Shown here one piece after another: positions 26,201 to 32,895 of a stretch of 64,000 nucleotides of DNA. Origin of the DNA: Chitinophagaceae bacterium (GTDB lineage: Bacteria > Bacteroidota > Bacteroidia > Chitinophagales > Chitinophagaceae); assembly GCA_020403425.1 (NCBI GenBank), contig JADBXR010000011.1:1-64000 (forward strand), read 5' to 3'. A program made the translations under genes and the position numbers. The notes beneath the pieces are model-generated. The model made no database searches, had not been told where the DNA came from, and saw only the letters and a program-made list of their open reading frames with translations. The first letter of the stretch is position 1, and each line of letters opens with the position of its first letter.

Positions 26201-27081
26201 TTAAGTTTGCTAAGTTTGGTGTTGCGCAAGGGTCTGACCAGGTAATACACTGCCCAGATCGTTCCGATCGAAAACAGGGCCAGCGACACAAACCGGATCA
26301 TTTTCGGCCACACCCCGGTGAGCGCATCCACGTTCACGACATTTTCAAAAGTCTTCACCTTAAACAGTACGCAGAGTGAACAGACCCAGAAAAGCGCGAG
26401 TATACTTAACAACCATTGTTTGGAATGTGATAGCTTGCGGATCCGTTTGAATCGCGAGTCTGGTATCTTGGAATGCTTCACCCGGTAGAAAATCTGCTGA
26501 AGGATACTCACCTCGATCAGTTTACGTGTTTCTTCCTTGTTGTTGACGGAGTCATCAAAACTTGCGAGTGAAATATTTAAATACCGGTGCTCCGGGTGCT
26601 CATGTTCATAACTCTTCAAGATGGAACTTTTACCAGATCCATAATTACCCGTGACAGCGATATTGAATATGTGGGGATTATTGAGTGCATAGCCCATCGC
26701 AGAAGAATATTTTTCCAGGTTCACGTTATGACTGGGTGCTAGGTCTTCGTAACCGTCAGGATCTGCTACTTGTTCCTTTTTTTGCTGTAACGTCGAAAGC
26801 CTGCGATGTAATCTTCGAACTGCCCAAACCTGTACGCGCTCCTCCAGCGTACGTAGACTAAGTCGGGCCGAAGACCAAATAGCCTGGGCACTGGTAACAA
26901 ACGGCGCTATGAGTAAAATAAGCCAACCTAATGAAATAAGAATGAAGATGTAATTTCCATTCTTAATATCGTTGAATTGTTTATAAATGATAGAATAACC
27001 GATAGCTATAATCGCTGTTCCCCAATAGAAGTAGTTTGGCTCTTTTTTAGACATTATTTTTATTTTTTTTAGCAATGTCAT
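23215..27081 (-). CDS. YobI/KAP-like membrane P-loop NTPase
   Basis: 1288 residues. Two transmembrane helices lie at about 17-33 and 44-62. The P-loop domain begins with the block EDLAPSHNVNLEKYSSAMGYAL, and Walker A is GNYGSGKS at 145-152. A second helix pair (about 222-240 and 263-282) is inserted between Walker A and Walker B (VVVIEDLDRF, about 329-338), a layout typical of KAP-type NTPases. YobI-like P-loop proteins are thought to act in conflict systems. The remaining 900 residues are helical repeat-like with a coiled coil near 600-625, probably the sensing part. In-frame Met10 (27054) is an alternative start. It is the last gene of the minus-strand operon, 71 bp after the Rad50-like gene. 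Confidence 0.75.
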   Translation of the reverse strand: MTLLKKIKIMSKKEPNYFYWGTAIIAIGYSIIYKQFNDIKNGNYIFILISLGWLILLIAPFVTSAQAIWSSARLSLRTLEERVQVWAVRRLHRRLSTLQQKKEQVADPDGYEDLAPSHNVNLEKYSSAMGYALNNPHIFNIAVTGNYGSGKSSILKSYEHEHPEHRYLNISLASFDDSVNNKEETRKLIEVSILQQIFYRVKHSKIPDSRFKRIRKLSHSKQWLLSILALFWVCSLCVLFKVKTFENVVNVDALTGVWPKMIRFVSLALFSIGTIWAVYYLVRPLRNTKLSKLNFVKGDIEIGELGKASILNEYLDEILYFFEVNRYDVVVIEDLDRFNDTAIFTRLRELNSLLNNSNQIGRRIVFIYAIKDEMFLTHNRAKFFEFIVPVIPVINSNNSVDRLFEKLDKAGLRKELSDDVLKAIMLYVDDMRMLKNIVNEYILYKKILDGKLTPDYIFSMVVYKNVEPVDYAELNMNKGLVYQAFQDKQEHIKSLQDQFEDRIKGLEKLILDANKEPMRSVAELRLLYVYHVKQKSQNENIKVDGRPMAINELLSDENFEKIKNSEAKQNINYNWQDIDFKKAEREVDPNQTYQQRENQVLEKRDKYVAGLQQQITELRKEISNIKANTLAELSETTGVGIFSEDLRKKKLLTYLLRNGLLNEEYREYISYFYEGSLTYQDRDFVLSVKNQEPLPADYALTNVDEVASRISLKEYGNPEVMNYHLLDHLLQYQYRYTDELQAINKRLQDDSESSFVFLDAYFTRSQLTSQFIKLLAANWPGFVDFIVDNPEVSAEKRQAYCDAIIRYVPVSNLPALNQKKSLGAQILADKSFLVTYQDPKFHQRIKSVMSSLNIQFEDLEVPGPAAPLFDHIVEQSLFALTPSMVRLILTKHRPESITQEKWSKTIESRNYTAVHDTTSETLLSKVKKNYDTYAERVFLKMDDNTAADSKEIQSFLANDKISMDNRERMFKKQDYVFHKLDNVPKLFWNIALKNNKVKPNWENVMTGLFCEVKIDEPLLQFLNDPNNAKAIAQEQLQEQEDEVENVKESKSTLADHIVSQQGLSDGIYKTLVAAMGYEFPEAHLNGLSKEKILFLINTRKLPPNEHIIAELRSLEEPLHLQLLETATEQFLDHFPDVTLTSTDYALLLRSHEITMPLKMRLLQRGKLSMIEESAALRLSVGDLILEYRQAFDMPLVKTIVGHESDERRKLNIVITQLPFATIESIKEMVALLPEPYNEVLLNVQTKLEAKSKNIEFAKLLEMRGLVTAKQDTNKDVIRIYLKPGAVQG

Positions 27082-27152
27082 TCAGATTTCCTAATGGTAA
27101 CTTGACAAAAGAGGCCAATCTGTTTTGTCCGGCTTCGGGTTATCAAGAATGA

Positions 27153-28853
27153 TTATACACTGAACCACAATTTTTCCAGCTTAGGTTGCATCTCGCTGAG
27201 TACAGCATCATATTGCTGTTCATTCAAAAGACTGTACGGTTCTGTCAGCAGTTCAACCTTGCAATTAAAATTAACGCCAAAGTCTTCTGAGATACCTAAG
27301 ATCATCTGTGTATCCTTGGGTTGATTTTCATTGATGAATTTCATGATATCGTCAATGTGCTTGATATCCTGGTCTCCTTGGTTTGGCGCATCAATTAGTA
27401 ATGGACAGAACGTCGTGGTGGAAAAATCTCGCATCAGGTTAAAGAAGCTGTAATAGTAGGCGATCAGTGCCCTCGGCAATGCGCTGCCGGTTTCCCTTTC
27501 CTCTATTTTGGTTTGCAGTGTTTTATAATCATCACGGGATAATGTTTGCACATCCAACTTCTTTAAATACAGCGTGAGGTAATCCTGGAATTTTTCTGTG
27601 ATGTTAGCTGTTCTTTTGCGGTCCTCCAGCGCTTTAAGTGTTTTTTGAAGATCATCTTTTTTGATCGCATTGTCTTTGATCTGGGCGATCAGCATATCCA
27701 CACGCTCCTGGAACAATTCTTTGACCTGTTTTTTACCACTATGCTCGATGATGTCTTTGAAAACAATAGCGCCCTTCTTCTGCGATAGTATTGCTTCTAT
27801 ACGCTCTACCTCAGCAGTTGTCTTCAGTAGCTTATTATTCTCTTCGGCGATCTTGCCATTGATCACTTCCAGTTCTTTGGAAAGCTCGATCATCAGGTCC
27901 TTGCTACGCTGTTCGTCGTTGGCGATCGCAAAACGTTCCGTGAATGAATTTTCGTAATGGGCGCCGCATACCGGGCAATCTACCATCGCCTCTAGCTCTT
28001 CCGAAGCAAAACTTAAATCCTTGTGATTCTCTAATATCGCCCGCTTGATGATCTCCAGTTGTGATTCGATGATGGCTTTAATATTGTAAAACTCAAGCAG
28101 GGTATGTTTGAGTGTCTCTTCTTTTTGTTTAAGCTTGTCGGATTCTACAAGCAGTTCCTTGATCTCTTCTTTAAAGTCTTCCACATCCATATTGAACTCC
28201 GCCTGCCCAAGTTTGTCCTTTACCTGCGAGAGGATTTTGTTGGTCACTTTCTGCTCCTTGTCCAGTTCTTCAATGGCCTGTAAATATTGCGCAAGCTCTT
28301 TGCGGGTTTGGTAATATTCGTTGGCGCGTAATCCTGAATGGTACCGGATCGATTGGTTGCGGTAGTCCTTGAATTGCTCTAGGCTCTTGAAAGCTGACCA
28401 GCTTTTCATCCAGCTTTTGTCCTGGTCGACATAATAGGGCAGGAACAGGATGGCTGGTGTTGGTGTGACGTACTCGTTTTTCTTATTCTGGAACAGTGGG
28501 CGGAAATTAAACAGGTTACTTAAATAAGGTCCCAACTGCTTTGAAACAGAAGTGAACTTCCGGATAAACTGTCCGTTGCCATCGAAGATGGCGTATTGGT
28601 TGTCATCGCGCAAGATCTGATATTGCAATCCTGCGATTGAGAACTTTACCAGCGTGGTTGCGTTAGCTGCCTTGAATTTCGGATGAAGGGTAACCTCAGC
28701 ACCAAACGTCCGGTAGATGGACTTAATCAGACAGGACTTGCCAGTGTGGTTCTTGCCCTGGATCACCGTTCTTTTTGGGTCGAACGTTACGCTTCTTGCC
28801 TTCTTTTCCTTTTGCGAGATTAGCAAGATTTCCGATATGGATAAATGCATCAT
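27153..28853 (-). CDS. Rad50/SMC-like ABC ATPase with zinc-hook motif
   Basis: 566 residues. N-terminal ABC half has Walker A GKNHTGKS at 33-40. Coiled-coil arms (about 183-290 and 312-450) are joined by a CPVC hook at 293-296. A signature-like block TGSALPRALIAYYYSFF (455-471) and Walker B FCPLLIDAP (482-490) complete the C-terminal half. It is much shorter than Rad50 or SMC and resembles the compact ABC ATPases of ABC-three-component and Lamassu-type defence systems. These are thought to sense or hold DNA and release an effector. The effector candidate is the adjacent DUF4297 protein, 47 bp upstream. Start Met1/Met2 are adjacent ATGs. Confidence 0.8.
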   Translation of the reverse strand: MMHLSISEILLISQKEKKARSVTFDPKRTVIQGKNHTGKSCLIKSIYRTFGAEVTLHPKFKAANATTLVKFSIAGLQYQILRDDNQYAIFDGNGQFIRKFTSVSKQLGPYLSNLFNFRPLFQNKKNEYVTPTPAILFLPYYVDQDKSWMKSWSAFKSLEQFKDYRNQSIRYHSGLRANEYYQTRKELAQYLQAIEELDKEQKVTNKILSQVKDKLGQAEFNMDVEDFKEEIKELLVESDKLKQKEETLKHTLLEFYNIKAIIESQLEIIKRAILENHKDLSFASEELEAMVDCPVCGAHYENSFTERFAIANDEQRSKDLMIELSKELEVINGKIAEENNKLLKTTAEVERIEAILSQKKGAIVFKDIIEHSGKKQVKELFQERVDMLIAQIKDNAIKKDDLQKTLKALEDRKRTANITEKFQDYLTLYLKKLDVQTLSRDDYKTLQTKIEERETGSALPRALIAYYYSFFNLMRDFSTTTFCPLLIDAPNQGDQDIKHIDDIMKFINENQPKDTQMILGISEDFGVNFNCKVELLTEPYSLLNEQQYDAVLSEMQPKLEKLWFSV

Positions 28854-28900
28854 TTTTCTGGGTTCTTAGGTTTCGGACTAATTTTCTGAAATTGTCTGGT

Positions 28901-29992
28901 TTATTCATGGCTGAGTTGTCTTAATACTAAGGCTTCGATAAAACTACTATCGAAGGCATCTGTCGGCAATTGGTCACACTTCAAAATCACCTGATGCAAA
29001 AGTCCAACCAGATTTAGGGTTGATGCCGTTGGATCTTTTTTGACAGCATCGATCACCTGGTTTACATACGCAATGGTCTGATGAAGTGGGAGGTTATTAG
29101 CTTGCGAAAGAATCGTTGCCTGAACGGTCCGCCAGCTGCTTTTAATTTTTTGTACCGATAGGTAGCCCATGCCGGAAGCAGTGAGAGCCGCAGCCGTTTC
29201 TTCCCAGGTCGATTCCAGACTCTTGTATACACCGGCCAGCTTCAAAAATTGATCGAACTCCGACCGGCTTATGCCTTTTCTTTCTTTGATCAGTTCCCAG
29301 TTCACCGTTTCTGAGCCCGGTATCCTGGCTGCGGTTTTAATACGCACTTCATTGAATATCTTCTGGTAAGCCAACTGCGCGTTAACTGTATTAGTAGGGT
29401 TGAGTTGCTGAAACAATACACCAAGGGCGCCAGCACAGTGCGTAGCCGAATCATCCAGGCTCAATTTTGACCTTTCGAAGAAAAGGATATCCTTGAATTG
29501 TGCATCTGCAGACAAACCATGTTCATTTTGAAGTTTTTTGTTGATCGTATCCAAGTCTTTTGGGGTCAGGCTGGTGCATTTGATCTCTGACTCTGCAAGC
29601 GTATCGAGGTTCTTGCCCAGTTTAAATTTAAAGGGCTGGTTAGAATGAAGCTGGAGGGATTGAACAAAATCCTTGAACAATATCTTATTCAGGTATAGTT
29701 TGCCGAGAATAGATAGCTCACCTGGACCCGCAGTAATTAGCGGTCCGATATTCCAATACTGTTTACTGGTCGTCTTGATTTGTATGAAATCAATCTTGTC
29801 CGGCTCAGCTTCTCTATTGAGTATCAGCAGGTCGTCATGGTAATCAAAGACGAAGATATAATCTTGGCCTTTGGCATGACGCCCAATCATGAGCATAAGG
29901 GACAGGTCCTTCTGGTAATCGTACTGTTTAGATGTACGGGAACCAGATATCTCTCTGGGTTTACTGGTGGCGATTAATTCAGTTAGTTTCAC
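28901..29992 (-). CDS. DUF4297/Cap4-like dsDNA nuclease
   Basis: 363 residues, GTG start (29990-29992). The N-terminal 110 residues match the DUF4297 nuclease pattern: GSRTSKQYDYQKDLSLMLM, then YIFVFDYHDDLLIL and a FIQIKT motif. Asp50, Gln71 and Lys73 would be the PD-(D/E)xK-type active site. DUF4297 is the DNA-cutting domain of Cap4 (CBASS) and of the Lamassu-Cap4 effector. The C-terminal 240 residues are helical and unassigned, and probably contact the partner ATPase. It is the first gene of the minus-strand operon with the Rad50-like and YobI-like genes, so abortive DNA degradation is the likely output. Confidence 0.78.
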   Translation of the reverse strand: MKLTELIATSKPREISGSRTSKQYDYQKDLSLMLMIGRHAKGQDYIFVFDYHDDLLILNREAEPDKIDFIQIKTTSKQYWNIGPLITAGPGELSILGKLYLNKILFKDFVQSLQLHSNQPFKFKLGKNLDTLAESEIKCTSLTPKDLDTINKKLQNEHGLSADAQFKDILFFERSKLSLDDSATHCAGALGVLFQQLNPTNTVNAQLAYQKIFNEVRIKTAARIPGSETVNWELIKERKGISRSEFDQFLKLAGVYKSLESTWEETAAALTASGMGYLSVQKIKSSWRTVQATILSQANNLPLHQTIAYVNQVIDAVKKDPTASTLNLVGLLHQVILKCDQLPTDAFDSSFIEALVLRQLSHE

Positions 29993-30229
29993 ACGGTTTG
30001 GTTAGCCGTTATCAAATTGAGGGGGGAGGCTACTAATATAGCAATTTTTAATAAACAATACTGATTTTTGGGTTGGCTGATTTTCAAAACAGTCAATAGA
30101 ATCTCTTCTTCTTTTTCTTGATGCTACTTCCGCTGTGAGGCACGTTAATTGGTTAAAGTTATTCGAGATAAGGCTAGTTGATCCATATAAGGAACGAATC
30201 ATTTCAAACAGATAATATGGCACAACCGA

Positions 30230-30778
30230 TTATTTGAGGAATTTCATGTGGGCGACATGGTGCTCGTAGTTTACTTCGCGCCCCTCGTTGTCACTGTAAC
30301 CAGGATATTGTTTTGCTACCAGTGGATCGCAAATCATAAAAGCTCCCAGGCCGGAGAGGGACCGGTCCAAATGGTCGTCTGATCCTGCGGAGAGAAATGT
30401 CTGGTAAAAACGCTGATGGATTTTGTAGAGTGTAAGGCCAGCAAATTTTTCTGTCCTTTTTTCATCTCCAAAAGAGCCCCAAGTAATCCCGCCCAGGTAG
30501 AGGTCATAGTCAGCGGGTGTATGCTCCAGGAAATATTGATAGGCTCCAGGGGCTGTAAACTGGATATCATCCTCGGCAATCACCACCGATTCCAATTGTT
30601 GTTCGTCGGCAAATGCAACGATCTGGTGATGTGCTGATGCAACTCCCTTGTAAGCGGGCGCCCCTATTATACCCGGCCAGATCCGGTAATTAGTGATTTC
30701 CTGAACAGCCAGTTCCCGGCGCAGGGTTTCCATGCGGTCGGTACGGGCAGCTAGGTGAATGATATGAAGAGTATCCAT
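30230..30778 (-). CDS. Glycosyltransferase family 25-like protein
   Basis: 182 residues, resembling GT25 (LPS galactosyl/glucosyltransferase) enzymes. It has an N-terminal IIHLAARTDRMETLRREL, a GVASAHHQIVAFA helix comparable to the GCALSH segment, and an acidic metal-binding motif VIAEDDIQF (Glu69-Asp71). The start at 30778 is chosen over an upstream ATG because it opens directly on the conserved strand. It is divergent from the winged-helix gene at 30832, with 53 bp shared between the start codons. Its relation to the defence genes is unclear. Confidence 0.6.
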   Translation of the reverse strand: MDTLHIIHLAARTDRMETLRRELAVQEITNYRIWPGIIGAPAYKGVASAHHQIVAFADEQQLESVVIAEDDIQFTAPGAYQYFLEHTPADYDLYLGGITWGSFGDEKRTEKFAGLTLYKIHQRFYQTFLSAGSDDHLDRSLSGLGAFMICDPLVAKQYPGYSDNEGREVNYEHHVAHMKFLK

Positions 30779-30788
30779 AAAATTTACA

Positions 30789-30805
30789 ATTCGCGATTTG
30801 CGAAT
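30789..30805. promoter_or_regulatory. Inverted-repeat operator candidate
   Basis: ATTCGC-GATTT-GCGAAT is a perfect 6-bp inverted repeat with a 5-nt spacer, overlapping the -33 TTG of the promoter for the winged-helix gene. This position suits autorepression and could also affect the divergent GT25-like gene. Confidence 0.5.
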
Positions 30806-30827
30806 CAAGAATTATCCCCTATCTTTG
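30798..30827 (+). promoter_or_regulatory. Bacteroidota promoter for the winged-helix/NTase pair
   Basis: TTG at 30798-30800, 19-nt spacer, TATCTTTG at 30820-30827: a full match to the TTG/TAnnTTTG consensus. The ATG at 30832 lies 4 nt after the -7 element, so the mRNA is probably leaderless or nearly so. Confidence 0.75.
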
Positions 30828-30831
30828 TCGC

Positions 30832-31350
30832 ATGAGACGGCATAATGGGATGCGTCCCCAAGATATTGTAATCCTGCTAAAGATCGTAGCACTGGGAAAT
30901 CGCCCATGGCAATTAAAAGATCTTGCCCAGTCGCTGTTCATCAGCCCGTCAGAGGTATCGGAATCCCTGAACCGCAGTGTGCAGGCCGGACTGATCGATC
31001 ACCGGAAAAAAAGAGTGAACCGCCAGGCCTTTTATGAATTCATGGTATACGGCCTTCCTTATGTCTTCCCACAGGAACCGGGAAGGATCAGCACGGGCAT
31101 GCCTACCGCTCACGCGCATCCTGCCTTTCGAAAATCGATTATAGCACAGGAACTATATGTATGGCCTGAACTTGAAGGACAGGAACGGGGTGCGCATATC
31201 GAGCCCCTTTATCCAAAGCAGGCAAAAGCCGCAAGGGAAGATGAACAACTCTATCTGTTACTTGCACTCGTTGATATGCTTCGGGTAGGCAAACTGCGCG
31301 AAAAGAAACTGGCGATGAAAGAACTTGAAAAAATTCTTTTGCATGAGTGA
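30832..31350 (+). CDS. Winged-helix regulator, AbiEi-like position
   Basis: 172 residues. An N-terminal winged helix (about 10-70) carries WQLKDLAQSLFISPSEVSES as its helix-turn-helix. The C-terminal half is a helical domain without recognised motifs. It is coupled by an 8-bp overlap to a nucleotidyltransferase gene, the same order as type IV antitoxin AbiEi before AbiEii. An inverted repeat in the promoter suggests autoregulation, as for AbiEi. Sequence similarity to AbiEi is not obvious, so toxin-antitoxin function is inferred from architecture. Confidence 0.6.
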   Translation: MRRHNGMRPQDIVILLKIVALGNRPWQLKDLAQSLFISPSEVSESLNRSVQAGLIDHRKKRVNRQAFYEFMVYGLPYVFPQEPGRISTGMPTAHAHPAFRKSIIAQELYVWPELEGQERGAHIEPLYPKQAKAAREDEQLYLLLALVDMLRVGKLREKKLAMKELEKILLHE

Positions 31351-32056
31351 TCACGAGAACATTACTAGGGTCAAAGCTGTGTACAATGCACTGGGACCCT
31401 TGGCCGCCAATGTAGTCTTTGTTGGTGGCGCCACACTTTCCTTCTACGCGGATCGGCGTATCGAGGCTCGCCCCACTGACGACGTTGATATACTTATCGA
31501 ACTGTGGGTTCGTAGGGATTTTCCGGCAATTGAAGAGAGACTGCGTTCGCTGGGCTTCAAGCATGACATGGATTCAAAGGTTTCCTGTCGTTTTTATATC
31601 GAGGGAGTGACTTTAGCTTTCCATGATCGCATTCCAGTGGACGTAATGGCAACGGGAGAAGATGTACTTGGATTTTCTAACCGATGGTACCCGGAAGGAT
31701 TCGCTCATTCCATCACGCATACCATCGATCCGCAACATGAGATACAAATTTTACCTGCTCCGTATTTCTTAGCAACTAAGCTCGAAGCGTTTAAAAGCCC
31801 ATCTCGTGAAGACCATTTAAATGGGATCACGAGCACTGACTTCGAAGACATCATGTTTATACTTGAATACCGGAGATCTATCTGGGAGGAGATGCAGACA
31901 GCAGAAGATGACCTCAAGCAATACCTGATTGAAGAATTCCGGACTCATCTTGCGCATCCCCGATTCGAAGAATGGGTTGATGCGCACGCTGGATCCAGTT
32001 ACCCTCCGGCTACTTACATGATCCTTAACCGGCTGAAAGAATTCGTACAGACATAA
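31343..32056 (+). CDS. AbiEii-like nucleotidyltransferase
   Basis: 237 residues. The nucleotidyltransferase signature is VVFVGGATLSFYADRR followed by PTDDVDILIE (Gly28-Gly29, Asp47, Asp49). A later KLEAFKSPSREDHL stretch, with Lys and the Asp-containing FEDIMFIL, matches the AbiEii/AbiGii family layout. Such toxins transfer nucleotides to tRNA or other RNAs. The start at 31343 overlaps the regulator by 8 bp (ATGAGTGA); a longer in-frame start at 31325 is less likely. Together with the regulator it forms a probable toxin-antitoxin or abortive-infection pair. Confidence 0.7.
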   Translation: MSDHENITRVKAVYNALGPLAANVVFVGGATLSFYADRRIEARPTDDVDILIELWVRRDFPAIEERLRSLGFKHDMDSKVSCRFYIEGVTLAFHDRIPVDVMATGEDVLGFSNRWYPEGFAHSITHTIDPQHEIQILPAPYFLATKLEAFKSPSREDHLNGITSTDFEDIMFILEYRRSIWEEMQTAEDDLKQYLIEEFRTHLAHPRFEEWVDAHAGSSYPPATYMILNRLKEFVQT

Positions 32057-32171
32057 TCTGTTGCAGAGAAAGTGAGAGAGGAACCCGAACTGCATTCGCA
32101 AGAAGAAAATGTAAAATTATTTTCTATTTCAATTCTTTACATTTTATCACAAACAGAATAAAATAGGATGC

Positions 32172-32303
32172 TACCTTTGTATCAACCAAGGCAGTTTTCA
32201 AGGTGACACATTCGGTGACACTAAAATTTGTGAGTTATAAGTTTTTGAAAATCAGATTATTATAGAGGTTGATTATAGAACGGGTTCCTTGCTCTCTGCA
32301 AAA
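32172..32303 (+). repeat. Non-coding module copy A
   Basis: Starts with a promoter-like TACCTTTG (32172-32179), then ACCAAGGCAG (32185-32194), GGTGACACATTCGGTGACAC (32202-32221), TTGAAAATCAGATT and CTCTCTGCAAAA (32292-32303). The same order of blocks occurs at 59895-60020 on the same strand with a similar length, so the two form a direct repeat of about 130 bp bracketing the carbohydrate locus. Confidence 0.75.
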
Positions 32304-32314
32304 TTGGTTTTCAA

Positions 32315-32364
32315 AAAGTTACAAAAGCTCGCAAATCATTGATTTTGTGGGCTTTTGTAACTTT
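32315..32364. other. Long hairpin after module copy A
   Basis: AAAGTTACAAAAGC (32315-32328) pairs perfectly with GCTTTTGTAACTTT (32351-32364), with further pairing possible in the loop. It occupies the same place relative to the module as the terminators after the other two copies. Confidence 0.6.
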
Positions 32365-32402
32365 AGGGCTTTACAAAAACTTACAAAATCTAGCATATTT
32401 CC

Positions 32403-32453
32403 GGTGACACATTCGGTGACACGTAACTAATTTCTTAGTTGGTGTCACCGAAT
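32403..32453. other. Second att-like motif merged into a palindrome
   Basis: GGTGACACATTCGGTGACAC recurs exactly at 32403-32422. Its last 12 bases, ATTCGGTGACAC (32411-32422), form an inverted repeat with GTGTCACCGAAT (32442-32453). Inside it AACTAA (32425-32430) pairs with TTAGTT (32435-32440). The near-perfect symmetry around a TTTC loop suits a recombinase or regulator site. Confidence 0.6.
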
Positions 32454-32551
32454 CGGCTGAAATCCTTACCAGTAAAGGGGTTCAGCAGATGGACATCTTG
32501 ACCTGCCTTGGTGATAAACCTAATTTTATCATTTAATTCGGCAAAAGTCAT
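32435..32551 (-). CDS. Possible 38-residue protein at the island end
   Basis: Minus-strand ORF starting ATG at 32551 (MTFAELNDKIRFITKAGQD) and ending GKDFSRFGDTN at 32435. The reading looks protein-like, with charged and hydrophobic residues alternating. It contains ACCAAGGCAG, and its last codons (RFGDT) form one arm of the palindrome. It may be a genuine small gene whose 3' end is the attachment site, or a remnant of a longer gene cut by integration. The family is not recognised. Confidence 0.35.
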   Translation of the reverse strand: MTFAELNDKIRFITKAGQDVHLLNPFTGKDFSRFGDTN

Positions 32552-32895
32552 GGGGGGCACAATATATGTTTATAGTGAAAAAGGAAAAGGGAGCAGTTTT
32601 GGTTTTTGTTTACCTGTGGTGTGGCCCATACATCCGAATGCGGGGAAGGAAATATAATATCTGGTTTCAAACTAAAACAACTACTCCAAACACCCAAAGA
32701 ATCTTTTTATTCTTTGTAAGGTGTATATACTCATCCTATCGTCCCACTCATTCCATGAAGGTTGACTGTTACCAGCAATGTCTTCTGTTGAGAGACATTC
32801 GGACCACCATCTTTATTATTTTATTAGGGAACACATTGGAATAAAAGTAGCCTTACCCAACCAGGTAGTGCTACAAAACCAGCTGCTACCTTGTG

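Larger units (their letters stand above)
32057..32895. other. Non-coding, repeat-rich island junction
   Basis: About 840 bp between the NTase gene and the sugar porter. 32172-32460 holds a copy of the non-coding module, two copies of a 20-bp att-like motif, a long hairpin and a palindrome. 32435-32551 holds a possible 38-codon minus-strand gene. In 32552-32895 I see no gene, only AT-rich sequence. Confidence 0.5.

Noticed and set aside
28723..28908. 61-codon minus-strand ORF overlapping the DUF4297 stop and the Rad50-like start, possible third component
   Set aside because: Its start overlaps the upstream stop neatly, but two thirds of it is an out-of-frame shadow of the Rad50-like gene. No middle-component motif is visible.
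23215..29992. Formal assignment as Lamassu
   Set aside because: Nuclease and ATPase types fit Lamassu-Cap4, but no LmuC-like gene is seen and the YobI-like gene is not a Lamassu part, so the name is not used.
30002..30223. 73-codon minus-strand ORF between the nuclease and GT25-like genes
   Set aside because: Composition is not convincing, and it occupies the likely promoter region of the nuclease operon.
32566..32844. 92-codon plus-strand ORF in the island junction
   Set aside because: No family resemblance, cysteine- and tyrosine-rich composition typical of random translation, no promoter or coupling.
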